DNA of 57,080 nt from an uncultured Prevotellaceae bacterium (GTDB taxonomy: Bacteria; Bacteroidota; Bacteroidia; Bacteroidales; Bacteroidaceae). Shown piece after piece: positions 50,460 to 57,080 of this stretch. How positions within the stretch are numbered: position 1 is the stretch's first letter; the number at the start of each line of letters is the position of its first letter. The notes under the pieces are model-generated. The model was given only the letters and a program-made list of their open reading frames with translations. It was not told the origin of the DNA and did no database searches. The translations under genes were made by a program, and so were the position numbers. The stretch lies in NCBI GenBank assembly GCA_902761605.1, contig CACWLC010000020.1, positions 1 through 57,080 of the forward strand. Reading direction: 5' to 3'.

Positions 50460-51398
50460 ATGTCAGTTAAAAATTCTTATATGGTTTTTTCAGGTACTGC
50501 CACAAAGTACCTTGCAGAGAAAATCTGCCAAAGTCTGGACTGTCCATTAGGACAGCTGCAGATTACGAAGTTCTCCGATGGTGAGTTTGCCGTAAGTTAT
50601 GAGGAGAGCATCCGCGGACGTGACATCTTCCTCGTACAGAGTACATTCCCCAACAGCGACAATCTGATGGAGTTGCTCCTGATGATCGATGCTGCAAAGC
50701 GTGCTTCTGCACGTACCATCAATGCCGTTATCCCCTACTTCGGATGGGCACGTCAAGACAGAAAGGACAAACCCCGTGTAAGCATTGGGGCAAAGCTCAT
50801 CGCAGACCTTCTGAGTGTGGCTGGTGTGAACCGTGTGATAACAATGGACCTGCATGCAGACCAGATACAGGGATTCTTCGATGTTCCCGTAGATCATCTC
50901 TATGGTTCAGGTGTTATCATCCCATATCTTGAGAGCCTGCACCTGGAGGACCTTGTGATTGCATCACCCGACGTAGGCGGTTCGAAGCGTGCCAACACTT
51001 ATGCCAAATATTTGAAGTGTCCGCTGGTGCTCTGTAACAAGACCCGTGCACGTGCCAACGTAGTAGAGTCGATGCAAATCATCGGCGAGGTAGAAGGAAA
51101 GAATGTGGTAATCATCGACGATATGGTAGACACAGCAGGCACCATCACCAAGGCAGCAGACATCATGAAAGAACATGGAGCGAAGACTGTACGTGCATGC
51201 GCATCTCACTGTGTGATGTCTGGTCCAGCAAGTGAGAGAGTGCAGAATTCTGCTCTCGAAGAGATTATCTTCACAGACTCTATCCCTTACGCCCAGAGAT
51301 GTGCAAAGGTAAAGCAGCTGTCAGTAGCTGACATGTTTGCTGAAGCTATCCGCCGAGTTATTGATAATCAAAGCATAAGCGACCTATATATCATCTGA
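50460..51398 (+). CDS. prs: Ribose-phosphate pyrophosphokinase
   Basis: 312 aa. It makes PRPP from ribose 5-phosphate and ATP, feeding PurF and pyrimidine, histidine and tryptophan routes. Motifs: LGQLQITKFSDGEFAVSYEE, the ATP flexible loop YFGWARQDRKDKPRVSIGAK, DLHADQIQGFFDVPVDHL, and the PRPP loop VVIIDDMVDTAGTI. Typical length and start. Confidence 0.96.
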   Translation: MSVKNSYMVFSGTATKYLAEKICQSLDCPLGQLQITKFSDGEFAVSYEESIRGRDIFLVQSTFPNSDNLMELLLMIDAAKRASARTINAVIPYFGWARQDRKDKPRVSIGAKLIADLLSVAGVNRVITMDLHADQIQGFFDVPVDHLYGSGVIIPYLESLHLEDLVIASPDVGGSKRANTYAKYLKCPLVLCNKTRARANVVESMQIIGEVEGKNVVIIDDMVDTAGTITKAADIMKEHGAKTVRACASHCVMSGPASERVQNSALEEIIFTDSIPYAQRCAKVKQLSVADMFAEAIRRVIDNQSISDLYII

Positions 51399-51400
51399 TT

Positions 51401-51715
51401 GTGAAGAAAAGTAAGTATATACTACTGGCAGCAGTATGTCTGATGGCATCTAGCTGCCAGTTTTCATCGAAACAGCGTCAGGCAGAAGAGTGGAAGGCTC
51501 TCAATGACACCATTATGGAATGTTCACAGAAGATATCCAATATCGTTGGTGTTATTCAGATGAGTCCGCATACTACAGAGGAGACGCAGAAGAGTCTTCA
51601 GCACCAAATAGACAGTATAGACCGCCGGATGAAACAAGCCATCCGCAACTGTATGGAGCGCAATAAGGACAATGACTTAGGAAAATACCTCCGCGAGAAC
51701 TATAAGGAAGAATAA
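51401..51715 (+). CDS. Small lipoprotein of unknown function
   Basis: 104 aa beginning at GTG 51401, 2 bp after the prs stop. The signal MKKSKYILLAAVCLMASSC ends in a lipobox. The mature part is charged and helical (coiled-coil-like, TQKSLQHQIDSIDRRMKQAI). No family recognised. Confidence 0.7.
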   Translation: MKKSKYILLAAVCLMASSCQFSSKQRQAEEWKALNDTIMECSQKISNIVGVIQMSPHTTEETQKSLQHQIDSIDRRMKQAIRNCMERNKDNDLGKYLRENYKEE

Positions 51716-51719
51716 AAAT

Positions 51720-51755
51720 AATCCCCCGCTCAGACGAGCGAGGGATTATTCATTT
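51720..51755. terminator. Bidirectional terminator between the lipoprotein and glycogen phosphorylase genes
   Basis: A 12 bp stem with one mismatch (51720-51731 with 51736-51747) and a 4-base loop, flanked by A-rich and T-rich runs. Confidence 0.8.
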
Positions 51756-51770
51756 TTATAGAACTAATCA

Positions 51771-54350
51771 TTAGCCCTTGAATGCAGGAAGTTCAAACCA
51801 CTTAACGTAGCAGAAGTCCTGACGGTGAGGCAGATTCTTGTTCTTTGGATACATACGTACGGCACTCTTGTACTGACCGAACTGACGTGGAGCCAACTCA
51901 GCCTCGAAGGTATAATTATTACCATCGTGACCTATCATCTTAAGAGGTTCTACAGAGAACACCTTCTCCTCGCCATTCTTGTCGGTATAGATGTTCACCT
52001 TCTCAAGTCCTATTGCATCGTCGAGACCTTGCTCGTTGATAACAAACTTAAGCGTGTACTTATTACCAGCCTCGCAGCCTGTTACTGGGAAATCCCACTC
52101 TGAAGATACCACGCTAATGGCATCCCAACGCTCAGCAACAGCTTCCTTCCACTGGGCGATATCCTTAGCCAACTTATTGTTGTCCTTAGAAATCTCCTTG
52201 AAGCGCTTAGCCTCCTTATTGTAGAATTTCTCGTAATAGTCGTCGAGCTGACGCTTCATCGTGTAGTGAGGAGCAATCTGTGCGATAGAGTTCTTGATAA
52301 CCTTACACCAGCCCTTAGATATGCCCTTCTTATCCTTATCATAATAGAGAGGAACAATCTCATTTTCAAGCAGACCATAGATAGTAGCAGCGTCGAGCTG
52401 ATCCTGATAACCCTGGTTCTGATATGTGCGCTTCTCTGTAAGTGCCCATCCGGCACCCTCGCGGTAGCCCTCGAGCCACCAACCATCTTTCACACTGAGG
52501 TTTACAACACCATTCATCTCAGCCTTCTCACCAGATGTACCTGATGCCTCAAGAGGACGTGTAGGTGTATTCATCCAGATATCAACACCAGAAACAAGGC
52601 GACGAGCCAGCAGGAAGTCATAGTCCTCAAGGAAGATGATCTTGCCCAGGAACTCAGGACGCTGTGAGATCTCATAGATCTTCTTGATGAGCCCCTGTCC
52701 TGCGCCATCAGCAGGGTGAGCCTTACCTGCGAAGAGGAACATAACTGGACGCTCAGGATTATTCACAATCTTAGAGAGACGATCAAGGTTCGTAAACAAC
52801 AAGTGAGCACGCTTGTAAGTAGCGAAACGACGGCAGAAACCAATCATCAGGCAGTTAGGATCCATAGACTCAAGCAATGATACTACACGTGAAGGATCAC
52901 CCTGATTCTTCAACCATGCATCACGGAACTGATTCTTGATATAGTGAATAAGGTTCTGCTTCATCTCCAGACGTGTTGACCAAAGCTCATCATCAGGACA
53001 GTTGTATATACCCTCCCAAAGCTTAGCATTGGACTGGTCACTCATATACTTTGGATCGAGATACTTCTGGTAGATATTTGTCAGCCAGCCTGTTGCAACC
53101 CATGTTGGGAAGTGTACACCATTGGTAACATAGCCCACATGGTTCTCCTCAGGGAAGTAGCCCTTCCAGATGGGAGCAAACATCTTCTGAGATACCCAGC
53201 CGTGAAGCATAGATACGCCATTAACCTCCTGACAGGTGTTACAAGCAAAGGTAGACATACAGAACTTCTCGCCCTTATCGTTAGGATTGGTGCGACCCAT
53301 ACCGATGAACTCATCCCAAGAGATACCAAGCTTCTGAGGATAGCCACCCATGTACTTGCCAAAGAGGCCCTCGTCGAAGTAGTCGTGACCTGCAGGTACT
53401 GGAGTATGTACAGTATAAAGACCTGAAGCACGTACCAGTTCAAGAGCCTGGTTGAATGTCATACCTTCCTCAATATAATCACACAAACGCTGTAAGTTAC
53501 AAAGAGCAGCGTGACCCTCGTTACAATGATAGATATCCTTCTTGATGCCGAGCTTCTTAAGCAGCAGCATACCACCGATACCGAGCAGAATCTCCTGCTT
53601 CAGACGGTTCTCCCAATCACCACCATAGAGAGCGTGGGTGATTGGTTTATCGAAATCAGAGTTCATATCGTTGTCCGTGTCAAGCAGATACAGCTTTACA
53701 CGACCAACATTTACGCGCCATACATAAGCGTGTACCTGATAGTTGTTATAAGGTACATCGATAACCAACGGGTTGCCATCCTTGTCAAGCTGACGCTCGA
53801 TAGGCAGGCTACCGAAGTTCTGAGTTTCGTAGTTAGCAATCTGCTGTCCGTCCATTGAGAGGCTCTGTGTGAAATAGCCGAAACGATACAGGAAACCTAC
53901 GGCACACATATCTACGTTAGAGTCAGAAGCCTCTTTTACATAGTCACCAGCGAGCATTCCCAGACCACCAGAATAGATTTTCAGGGCTGAGTGCATACCA
54001 TACTCCATACAGAAGTAAGCTACAGAGGGGCGCTTTGTATCAGGCTTCACATCCATATAATTGCGGAACTTCTCATATAAGCTCTTTATGCGCTTCATCA
54101 GGGCCTTATCCTTCAGGATTGCTTCCTTGCGCTCAAAGCTAAGACGCTCCAACAGCATCACGGGATTATGCCTAACATCGTGATAGATTTCGACATCGAG
54201 CTCACGGAACAAATCGCGTGCCTCGTAGTTCCACACCCACCACATGTTGTGGGCAATCTCGTCCAAACACTTCAATTCCTCTGGGAGAGTAGACTTAACG
54301 GTCAACACCTTCCATGCGGGATCGTTTGCGTAATCTGCTTTAATCTTCAT
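51771..54350 (-). CDS. glgP: Alpha-glucan (glycogen) phosphorylase
   Basis: 859 aa GT35 enzyme that releases glucose 1-phosphate from glycogen. It belongs to the form with a short N-terminal region ([20 protein letters not shown]). It has [16 protein letters not shown] and the PLP-site region [20 protein letters not shown] with the lysine preserved. An added C-terminal domain ([20 protein letters not shown]) of beta type follows. It lies 23 bp after the glycogen synthase gene, probably one operon. Confidence 0.93.
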   Translation of the reverse strand: MKIKADYANDPAWKVLTVKSTLPEELKCLDEIAHNMWWVWNYEARDLFRELDVEIYHDVRHNPVMLLERLSFERKEAILKDKALMKRIKSLYEKFRNYMDVKPDTKRPSVAYFCMEYGMHSALKIYSGGLGMLAGDYVKEASDSNVDMCAVGFLYRFGYFTQSLSMDGQQIANYETQNFGSLPIERQLDKDGNPLVIDVPYNNYQVHAYVWRVNVGRVKLYLLDTDNDMNSDFDKPITHALYGGDWENRLKQEILLGIGGMLLLKKLGIKKDIYHCNEGHAALCNLQRLCDYIEEGMTFNQALELVRASGLYTVHTPVPAGHDYFDEGLFGKYMGGYPQKLGISWDEFIGMGRTNPNDKGEKFCMSTFACNTCQEVNGVSMLHGWVSQKMFAPIWKGYFPEENHVGYVTNGVHFPTWVATGWLTNIYQKYLDPKYMSDQSNAKLWEGIYNCPDDELWSTRLEMKQNLIHYIKNQFRDAWLKNQGDPSRVVSLLESMDPNCLMIGFCRRFATYKRAHLLFTNLDRLSKIVNNPERPVMFLFAGKAHPADGAGQGLIKKIYEISQRPEFLGKIIFLEDYDFLLARRLVSGVDIWMNTPTRPLEASGTSGEKAEMNGVVNLSVKDGWWLEGYREGAGWALTEKRTYQNQGYQDQLDAATIYGLLENEIVPLYYDKDKKGISKGWCKVIKNSIAQIAPHYTMKRQLDDYYEKFYNKEAKRFKEISKDNNKLAKDIAQWKEAVAERWDAISVVSSEWDFPVTGCEAGNKYTLKFVINEQGLDDAIGLEKVNIYTDKNGEEKVFSVEPLKMIGHDGNNYTFEAELAPRQFGQYKSAVRMYPKNKNLPHRQDFCYVKWFELPAFKG

Positions 54351-54373
54351 AATCTCTTTAATTTGGAATTATT

Positions 54374-56077
54374 TTAGTTTTTATTCTTTTTTCTTTCTTC
54401 TGCCTTACGAAGGGCTATATCGTATGCCTCATCGTAATATTTTATAAACTCACTCCACAGAGCCTTCTTCGATAGTGTCTCTGCATTTTTACGGCACTCA
54501 TCTATCTCTTTCTGTGTGAAATTTGAGAACTGTGCAACAGTATCCTTGATATTGTCGGCAACCTCAGAATAGTTATAGTCTGTACGATGAATAACCTTAA
54601 CACCATCTGTTATCTCTCCGTAATGTCCAAAGACGCTGTTTGCCCAAAGTCCAAATCCTGCGAGGTCGGTAGTGATGCAAGGTACCTTAAAGGCTACAGC
54701 CTCCAGTGGAGTATAGCCCCAAGGCTCATAGTAAGAAGGATAGATACATAGATCGTTACCCAATACGATATCATAATATGTCATATCCAGGATACCATCC
54801 TTTCCATCAAGATAACAAGGTAGGAAAATAACCTTCACATTATCGTCCTTACGATTATGCATATCGAAATACTTCAACATGCCGAGCACGTTATCATGGC
54901 TCATATTGTGGAGCCAGTGAGTAATCTGAGGCACCTCCAGCGGTGTAGTATATTCTTGTTTGCTCTTGAGTCGCTCCTGAAGATCTTTACGAGGCTCTCC
55001 TACCCATCCTGGTACTTCTATGAAAGCTACAACCTTCTTCTTAAGATCTCTGTCGCGCAATAGACGATTCATTGCCTCTACAAACACGTCGATACCCTTA
55101 TTACGAAATTCATAGCGACCTGATGTAGAGATGATAAGAGTGTCGTCATCGAGCTGCTCTCCAAGAAGAGCATTTGCGACATCAAGCAGGCGACGACGTG
55201 CGGCCTTACGCTTTCTGCCAAACTGAGCAGCCTTTGGTACGAAACTGTTGTCGAAACCATTTGGAAGTACTACATCCACTGGTTTGTCGAGCAGTTCAAC
55301 ACACTCTTTTGCTGTGATATCGCTAACTGTAGTAAAGCAGTCTACGTGGAGTGCTGTCTGCTTCTCAATAGAGTGCTTTGACTGCATATTCAGCTCTCCT
55401 GCCATCTGATCACCATTATAGGCGAAGAGATAATCGTAAAGAGGTTTCATATTTCCAGCGATACTACGGCCGATGCTGGTGGCATGAGTTGTAAAGATAG
55501 TACCTATCTGGGGCAGATGATTGTTGATATAGAGGGCTCCAAGTCCACACATCCACTCGTTTGCGTGATAGATAACCTTGGTATTATTATTCCACTCTCC
55601 ACTCTTCTCTTTCCACTTATAAAAACTCTCAACCACCAATGCTGCTGCATAAGAGAACATTGAGGCTTCATCATAGTCGCCGTAGGCATGTAGAGAGTCT
55701 ACGCCGTATTTCTCCCACAGCCAGCCGTAAATCTCATCCTTCTTCTCAAAGAATGGTACAAAATCAACAAGGATTGTGATTGGTTCTCCAGGAACCGTCC
55801 AACGCCCTACCCTAATTTTAAGGCCGCTTTCCTTAGCCTCCCATTGCCACTCGGCAAATAGGGAGTTGTCCTCCTTGAAATAGGGGCTTTCTTCCTTCGT
55901 ATAATTGTCATCCTCGCGGTTCCAGAGACCTGGACCTATAAAGATAACATGATCCTGAAGTGCCGTCTGCAATGTCTTGGCACGTGTCGAAAGGACTGTA
56001 TAGATTCCACCTACTTTATTACAAACTTCCCAACTCGATTCAAATATGCAGTCGGGCTTCAAAAGTTTTTTAACCAT
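54374..56077 (-). CDS. Glycogen synthase, GT3 (eukaryote-like) type
   Basis: 567 aa. It starts DCIFESSWEVCNKVGGIYTV, the GT3 glycogen synthase signature, and shows YHANEWMCGLGALY, TTHATSIGRSIAGN, FTTVSDITAKECVELLDKPV and the C-terminal catalytic GT-B segment PSYYEPWGYTPLEAVAFKVP. It is thus the GYS type rather than bacterial ADP-glucose GlgA (GT5). The nucleotide-sugar donor (UDP- or ADP-glucose) cannot be told from sequence alone. Operon with glgP. Confidence 0.9.
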   Translation of the reverse strand: MVKKLLKPDCIFESSWEVCNKVGGIYTVLSTRAKTLQTALQDHVIFIGPGLWNREDDNYTKEESPYFKEDNSLFAEWQWEAKESGLKIRVGRWTVPGEPITILVDFVPFFEKKDEIYGWLWEKYGVDSLHAYGDYDEASMFSYAAALVVESFYKWKEKSGEWNNNTKVIYHANEWMCGLGALYINNHLPQIGTIFTTHATSIGRSIAGNMKPLYDYLFAYNGDQMAGELNMQSKHSIEKQTALHVDCFTTVSDITAKECVELLDKPVDVVLPNGFDNSFVPKAAQFGRKRKAARRRLLDVANALLGEQLDDDTLIISTSGRYEFRNKGIDVFVEAMNRLLRDRDLKKKVVAFIEVPGWVGEPRKDLQERLKSKQEYTTPLEVPQITHWLHNMSHDNVLGMLKYFDMHNRKDDNVKVIFLPCYLDGKDGILDMTYYDIVLGNDLCIYPSYYEPWGYTPLEAVAFKVPCITTDLAGFGLWANSVFGHYGEITDGVKVIHRTDYNYSEVADNIKDTVAQFSNFTQKEIDECRKNAETLSKKALWSEFIKYYDEAYDIALRKAEERKKNKN

Positions 56078-56099
56078 GCGTTATAATTATAAACTGCTG

Positions 56100-56107
56100 C
56101 AAAGTTA
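56100..56107 (-). promoter_or_regulatory. Promoter -7 box for glycogen synthase-glgP
   Basis: Minus strand reads TAACTTTG, 23 bp upstream of the start at 56077. Confidence 0.6.
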
Positions 56108-56183
56108 CTTAAAATTTTCTAAAAACCACACATCTTTTACGCATATTTTAGTCATTTTCAATGTTTTATTGATTTAGATTTGT

Positions 56184-56191
56184 TATCTTTG
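56184..56191 (+). promoter_or_regulatory. Promoter -7 box for the 141 aa secreted protein
   Basis: TATCTTTG, 20 bp upstream of the ATG at 56212. Confidence 0.6.
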
Positions 56192-56211
56192 CCACCAAAA
56201 AAGTAACATGT

Positions 56212-56637
56212 ATGAAGAAGTTGTTAACATTATTTATTTTCTGGATCTGTTCACTTGCTCCATCTATGGCGCAAAGCGAAGGGAAACCTTTTCAAGCACA
56301 TATCGTTAATAAAGAGTACGACGTATACATGAAGATTAACCTCTACGAAGAAAATATCGAGGTGCCTGGGCAGGAACTGTATGGTCCGCTACACGGTTTT
56401 CTTGGGAAAAATCATAATTCCTTCTGCTGGGTTATCACATCAGCTAAGGTAGAAGGCAACATGGCAACTATCTCCCTCATCAACGATTATGGCTCAGAGG
56501 ATCTCACTGCCAGTCTCACACTTAAAAATGACTCAACGTATATTCTTAAACAAATGGAAGGATCTACCCTGAAAGTACCAAAGAACGGGAAGTGGCAGAA
56601 ACTGCCTAAGACCCTTGAATTCATGTTGAAGAAATAA
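56212..56637 (+). CDS. Secreted protein of unknown function
   Basis: 141 aa with a clear signal peptide (MKKLLTLFIFWICSLAPSMA, cleavage near AQS). The mature part is beta-rich (HIVNKEYDVYMKINLYEENI, LHGFLGKNHNSFCWVITSAK, STYILKQMEG) and ends in lysines. It has one visible cysteine in the mature part and no recognised domain. Own promoter and terminator, so a single-gene unit. Confidence 0.7.
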   Translation: MKKLLTLFIFWICSLAPSMAQSEGKPFQAHIVNKEYDVYMKINLYEENIEVPGQELYGPLHGFLGKNHNSFCWVITSAKVEGNMATISLINDYGSEDLTASLTLKNDSTYILKQMEGSTLKVPKNGKWQKLPKTLEFMLKK

Positions 56638-56639
56638 AA

Positions 56640-56675
56640 AACAGGTGTCACCACAATGATGACACCTGTTTTATT
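56640..56675. terminator. Bidirectional terminator between the secreted protein and rplT
   Basis: A perfect 11 bp stem (56640-56650 with 56660-56670, AACAGGTGTCA) with a 9-base loop and T runs on the plus side. Confidence 0.85.
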
Positions 56676-56689
56676 CTTGAAGGGGTAAT

Positions 56690-57034
56690 TTACTTCACCT
56701 TCTCCACGATAGCCTTAAAGGCCTCGGGATTGTTCATGGCGAGGTCAGCGAGAACCTTACGGTTAATCTCGATACCAGCCTTTGCGAGCTTGCCCATCAG
56801 GACAGAATAGCTCATGCCTTCCATACGAGCAGCAGCATTGATACGCTGAATCCACAGACTGCGGAAATTGCGCTTCTTGTTACGACGATCGCGGTAAGCA
56901 TAGGTCAGACCCTTCTCCCAGGTATTCTTTGCTACTGTCCAAACATTCTTACGGGCTCCAAAATAGCCACGGGTAAGTTTTAAAATACTCTTACGCTTTG
57001 CTCTTGATGCAACGTGATTTACACTTCTTGGCAT
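56690..57034 (-). CDS. rplT: 50S ribosomal protein L20
   Basis: 114 aa. L20 is an early 23S rRNA-binding assembly protein. The sequence [20 protein letters not shown] followed by [20 protein letters not shown] and [19 protein letters not shown] is typical. It is normally preceded by rpmI and infC, which would lie beyond the window. Confidence 0.97.
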   Translation of the reverse strand: MPRSVNHVASRAKRKSILKLTRGYFGARKNVWTVAKNTWEKGLTYAYRDRRNKKRNFRSLWIQRINAAARMEGMSYSVLMGKLAKAGIEINRKVLADLAMNNPEAFKAIVEKVK

Positions 57035-57068
57035 AGTTTCTTACTTCTTTAAATGTTAGACAATAGGG

Positions 57069-57080
57069 TTAGCGGAGACA
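57069..57080 (-). CDS. Possible last codons of rpmI (L35)
   Basis: On the minus strand the last bases read TGT CTC CGC TAA, compatible with a C-L-R ending as in some L35 proteins, 34 bp upstream of rplT. Too short to prove. The call rests on the conserved rpmI-rplT order. Confidence 0.3.
   Translation of the reverse strand, partial: CLR

Overview
The window reads as a Bacteroidales chromosome segment, most likely Prevotella or a close relative. Grounds: SusC/SusD outer-membrane pair, -7 promoter boxes of the TAnnTTTG type in front of most transcription units, no obvious Shine-Dalgarno sequences, a PurF with its nucleophile Cys at residue 9, a CAD-like carbamoyl-phosphate synthase, a GT3-type (eukaryote-like) glycogen synthase, the LL-diaminopimelate aminotransferase lysine route, and many uncharacterised lipoproteins. 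No rRNA, tRNA, CRISPR array, insertion sequence or phage was recognised.

Layout. (1) 1-17.9 kb is a nitrogen/glutamine hub: amt (partial) and glnK, dapF, gltD-gltB, pyrG-purF-carA-carB, an Lrp regulator, dapL and asnB. Five glutamine amidotransferases (GltB, PyrG, PurF, CarA, AsnB) sit together with ammonium uptake and PII sensing, and a recurring CAAnTnGTAAG motif lies upstream of the glnK, gltB/pyrG and dapL/asnB promoters. CarB is only the N-terminal half of the usual protein. (2) 18-24.6 kb: a lipoprotein, a second Lrp regulator joined to a SusC/SusD pair, and a convergent SGNH hydrolase. (3) 24.7-40.8 kb is a mixed accessory region: purine permease, ferritin-like protein, DUF2156 and GNAT proteins, ZIP transporter, LytTR regulator, DUF418 protein, flavodoxin-like reductase, an ECF sigma factor with a membrane partner, a DUF6266-like protein, FMN-binding, Cys-rich and CAT-fold proteins, EamA transporter, LUD protein and a C1 peptidase. 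It contains several broken genes: a lipoprotein fused to the tail of a xylose isomerase gene, an M28 peptidase with an internal deletion, a frameshifted LytTR gene and a PHP-domain remnant. (4) 40.9-57 kb is mostly housekeeping: HU, a 29-residue basic protein, RNase G, glycosyltransferase, hybrid kinase, EEP phosphatase, AlaX-like editing protein, alpha-amylase, FabD, ThiE-like protein, Prs, glycogen phosphorylase and synthase, and ribosomal protein L20.

The most unusual structure is a scattered set of short tandem arrays with a 7-8 bp period (one with an 11 bp period) in several sequence flavours. They lie just upstream of start codons (amt, dapF, purF, fabD), in leaders or promoters, or in frame inside conserved genes (pyrG, carA, a DUF2156 gene). 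Three are paired as inverted repeats. They resemble in form the heptanucleotide STRR repeats described in cyanobacteria, but I know of no description for this group.
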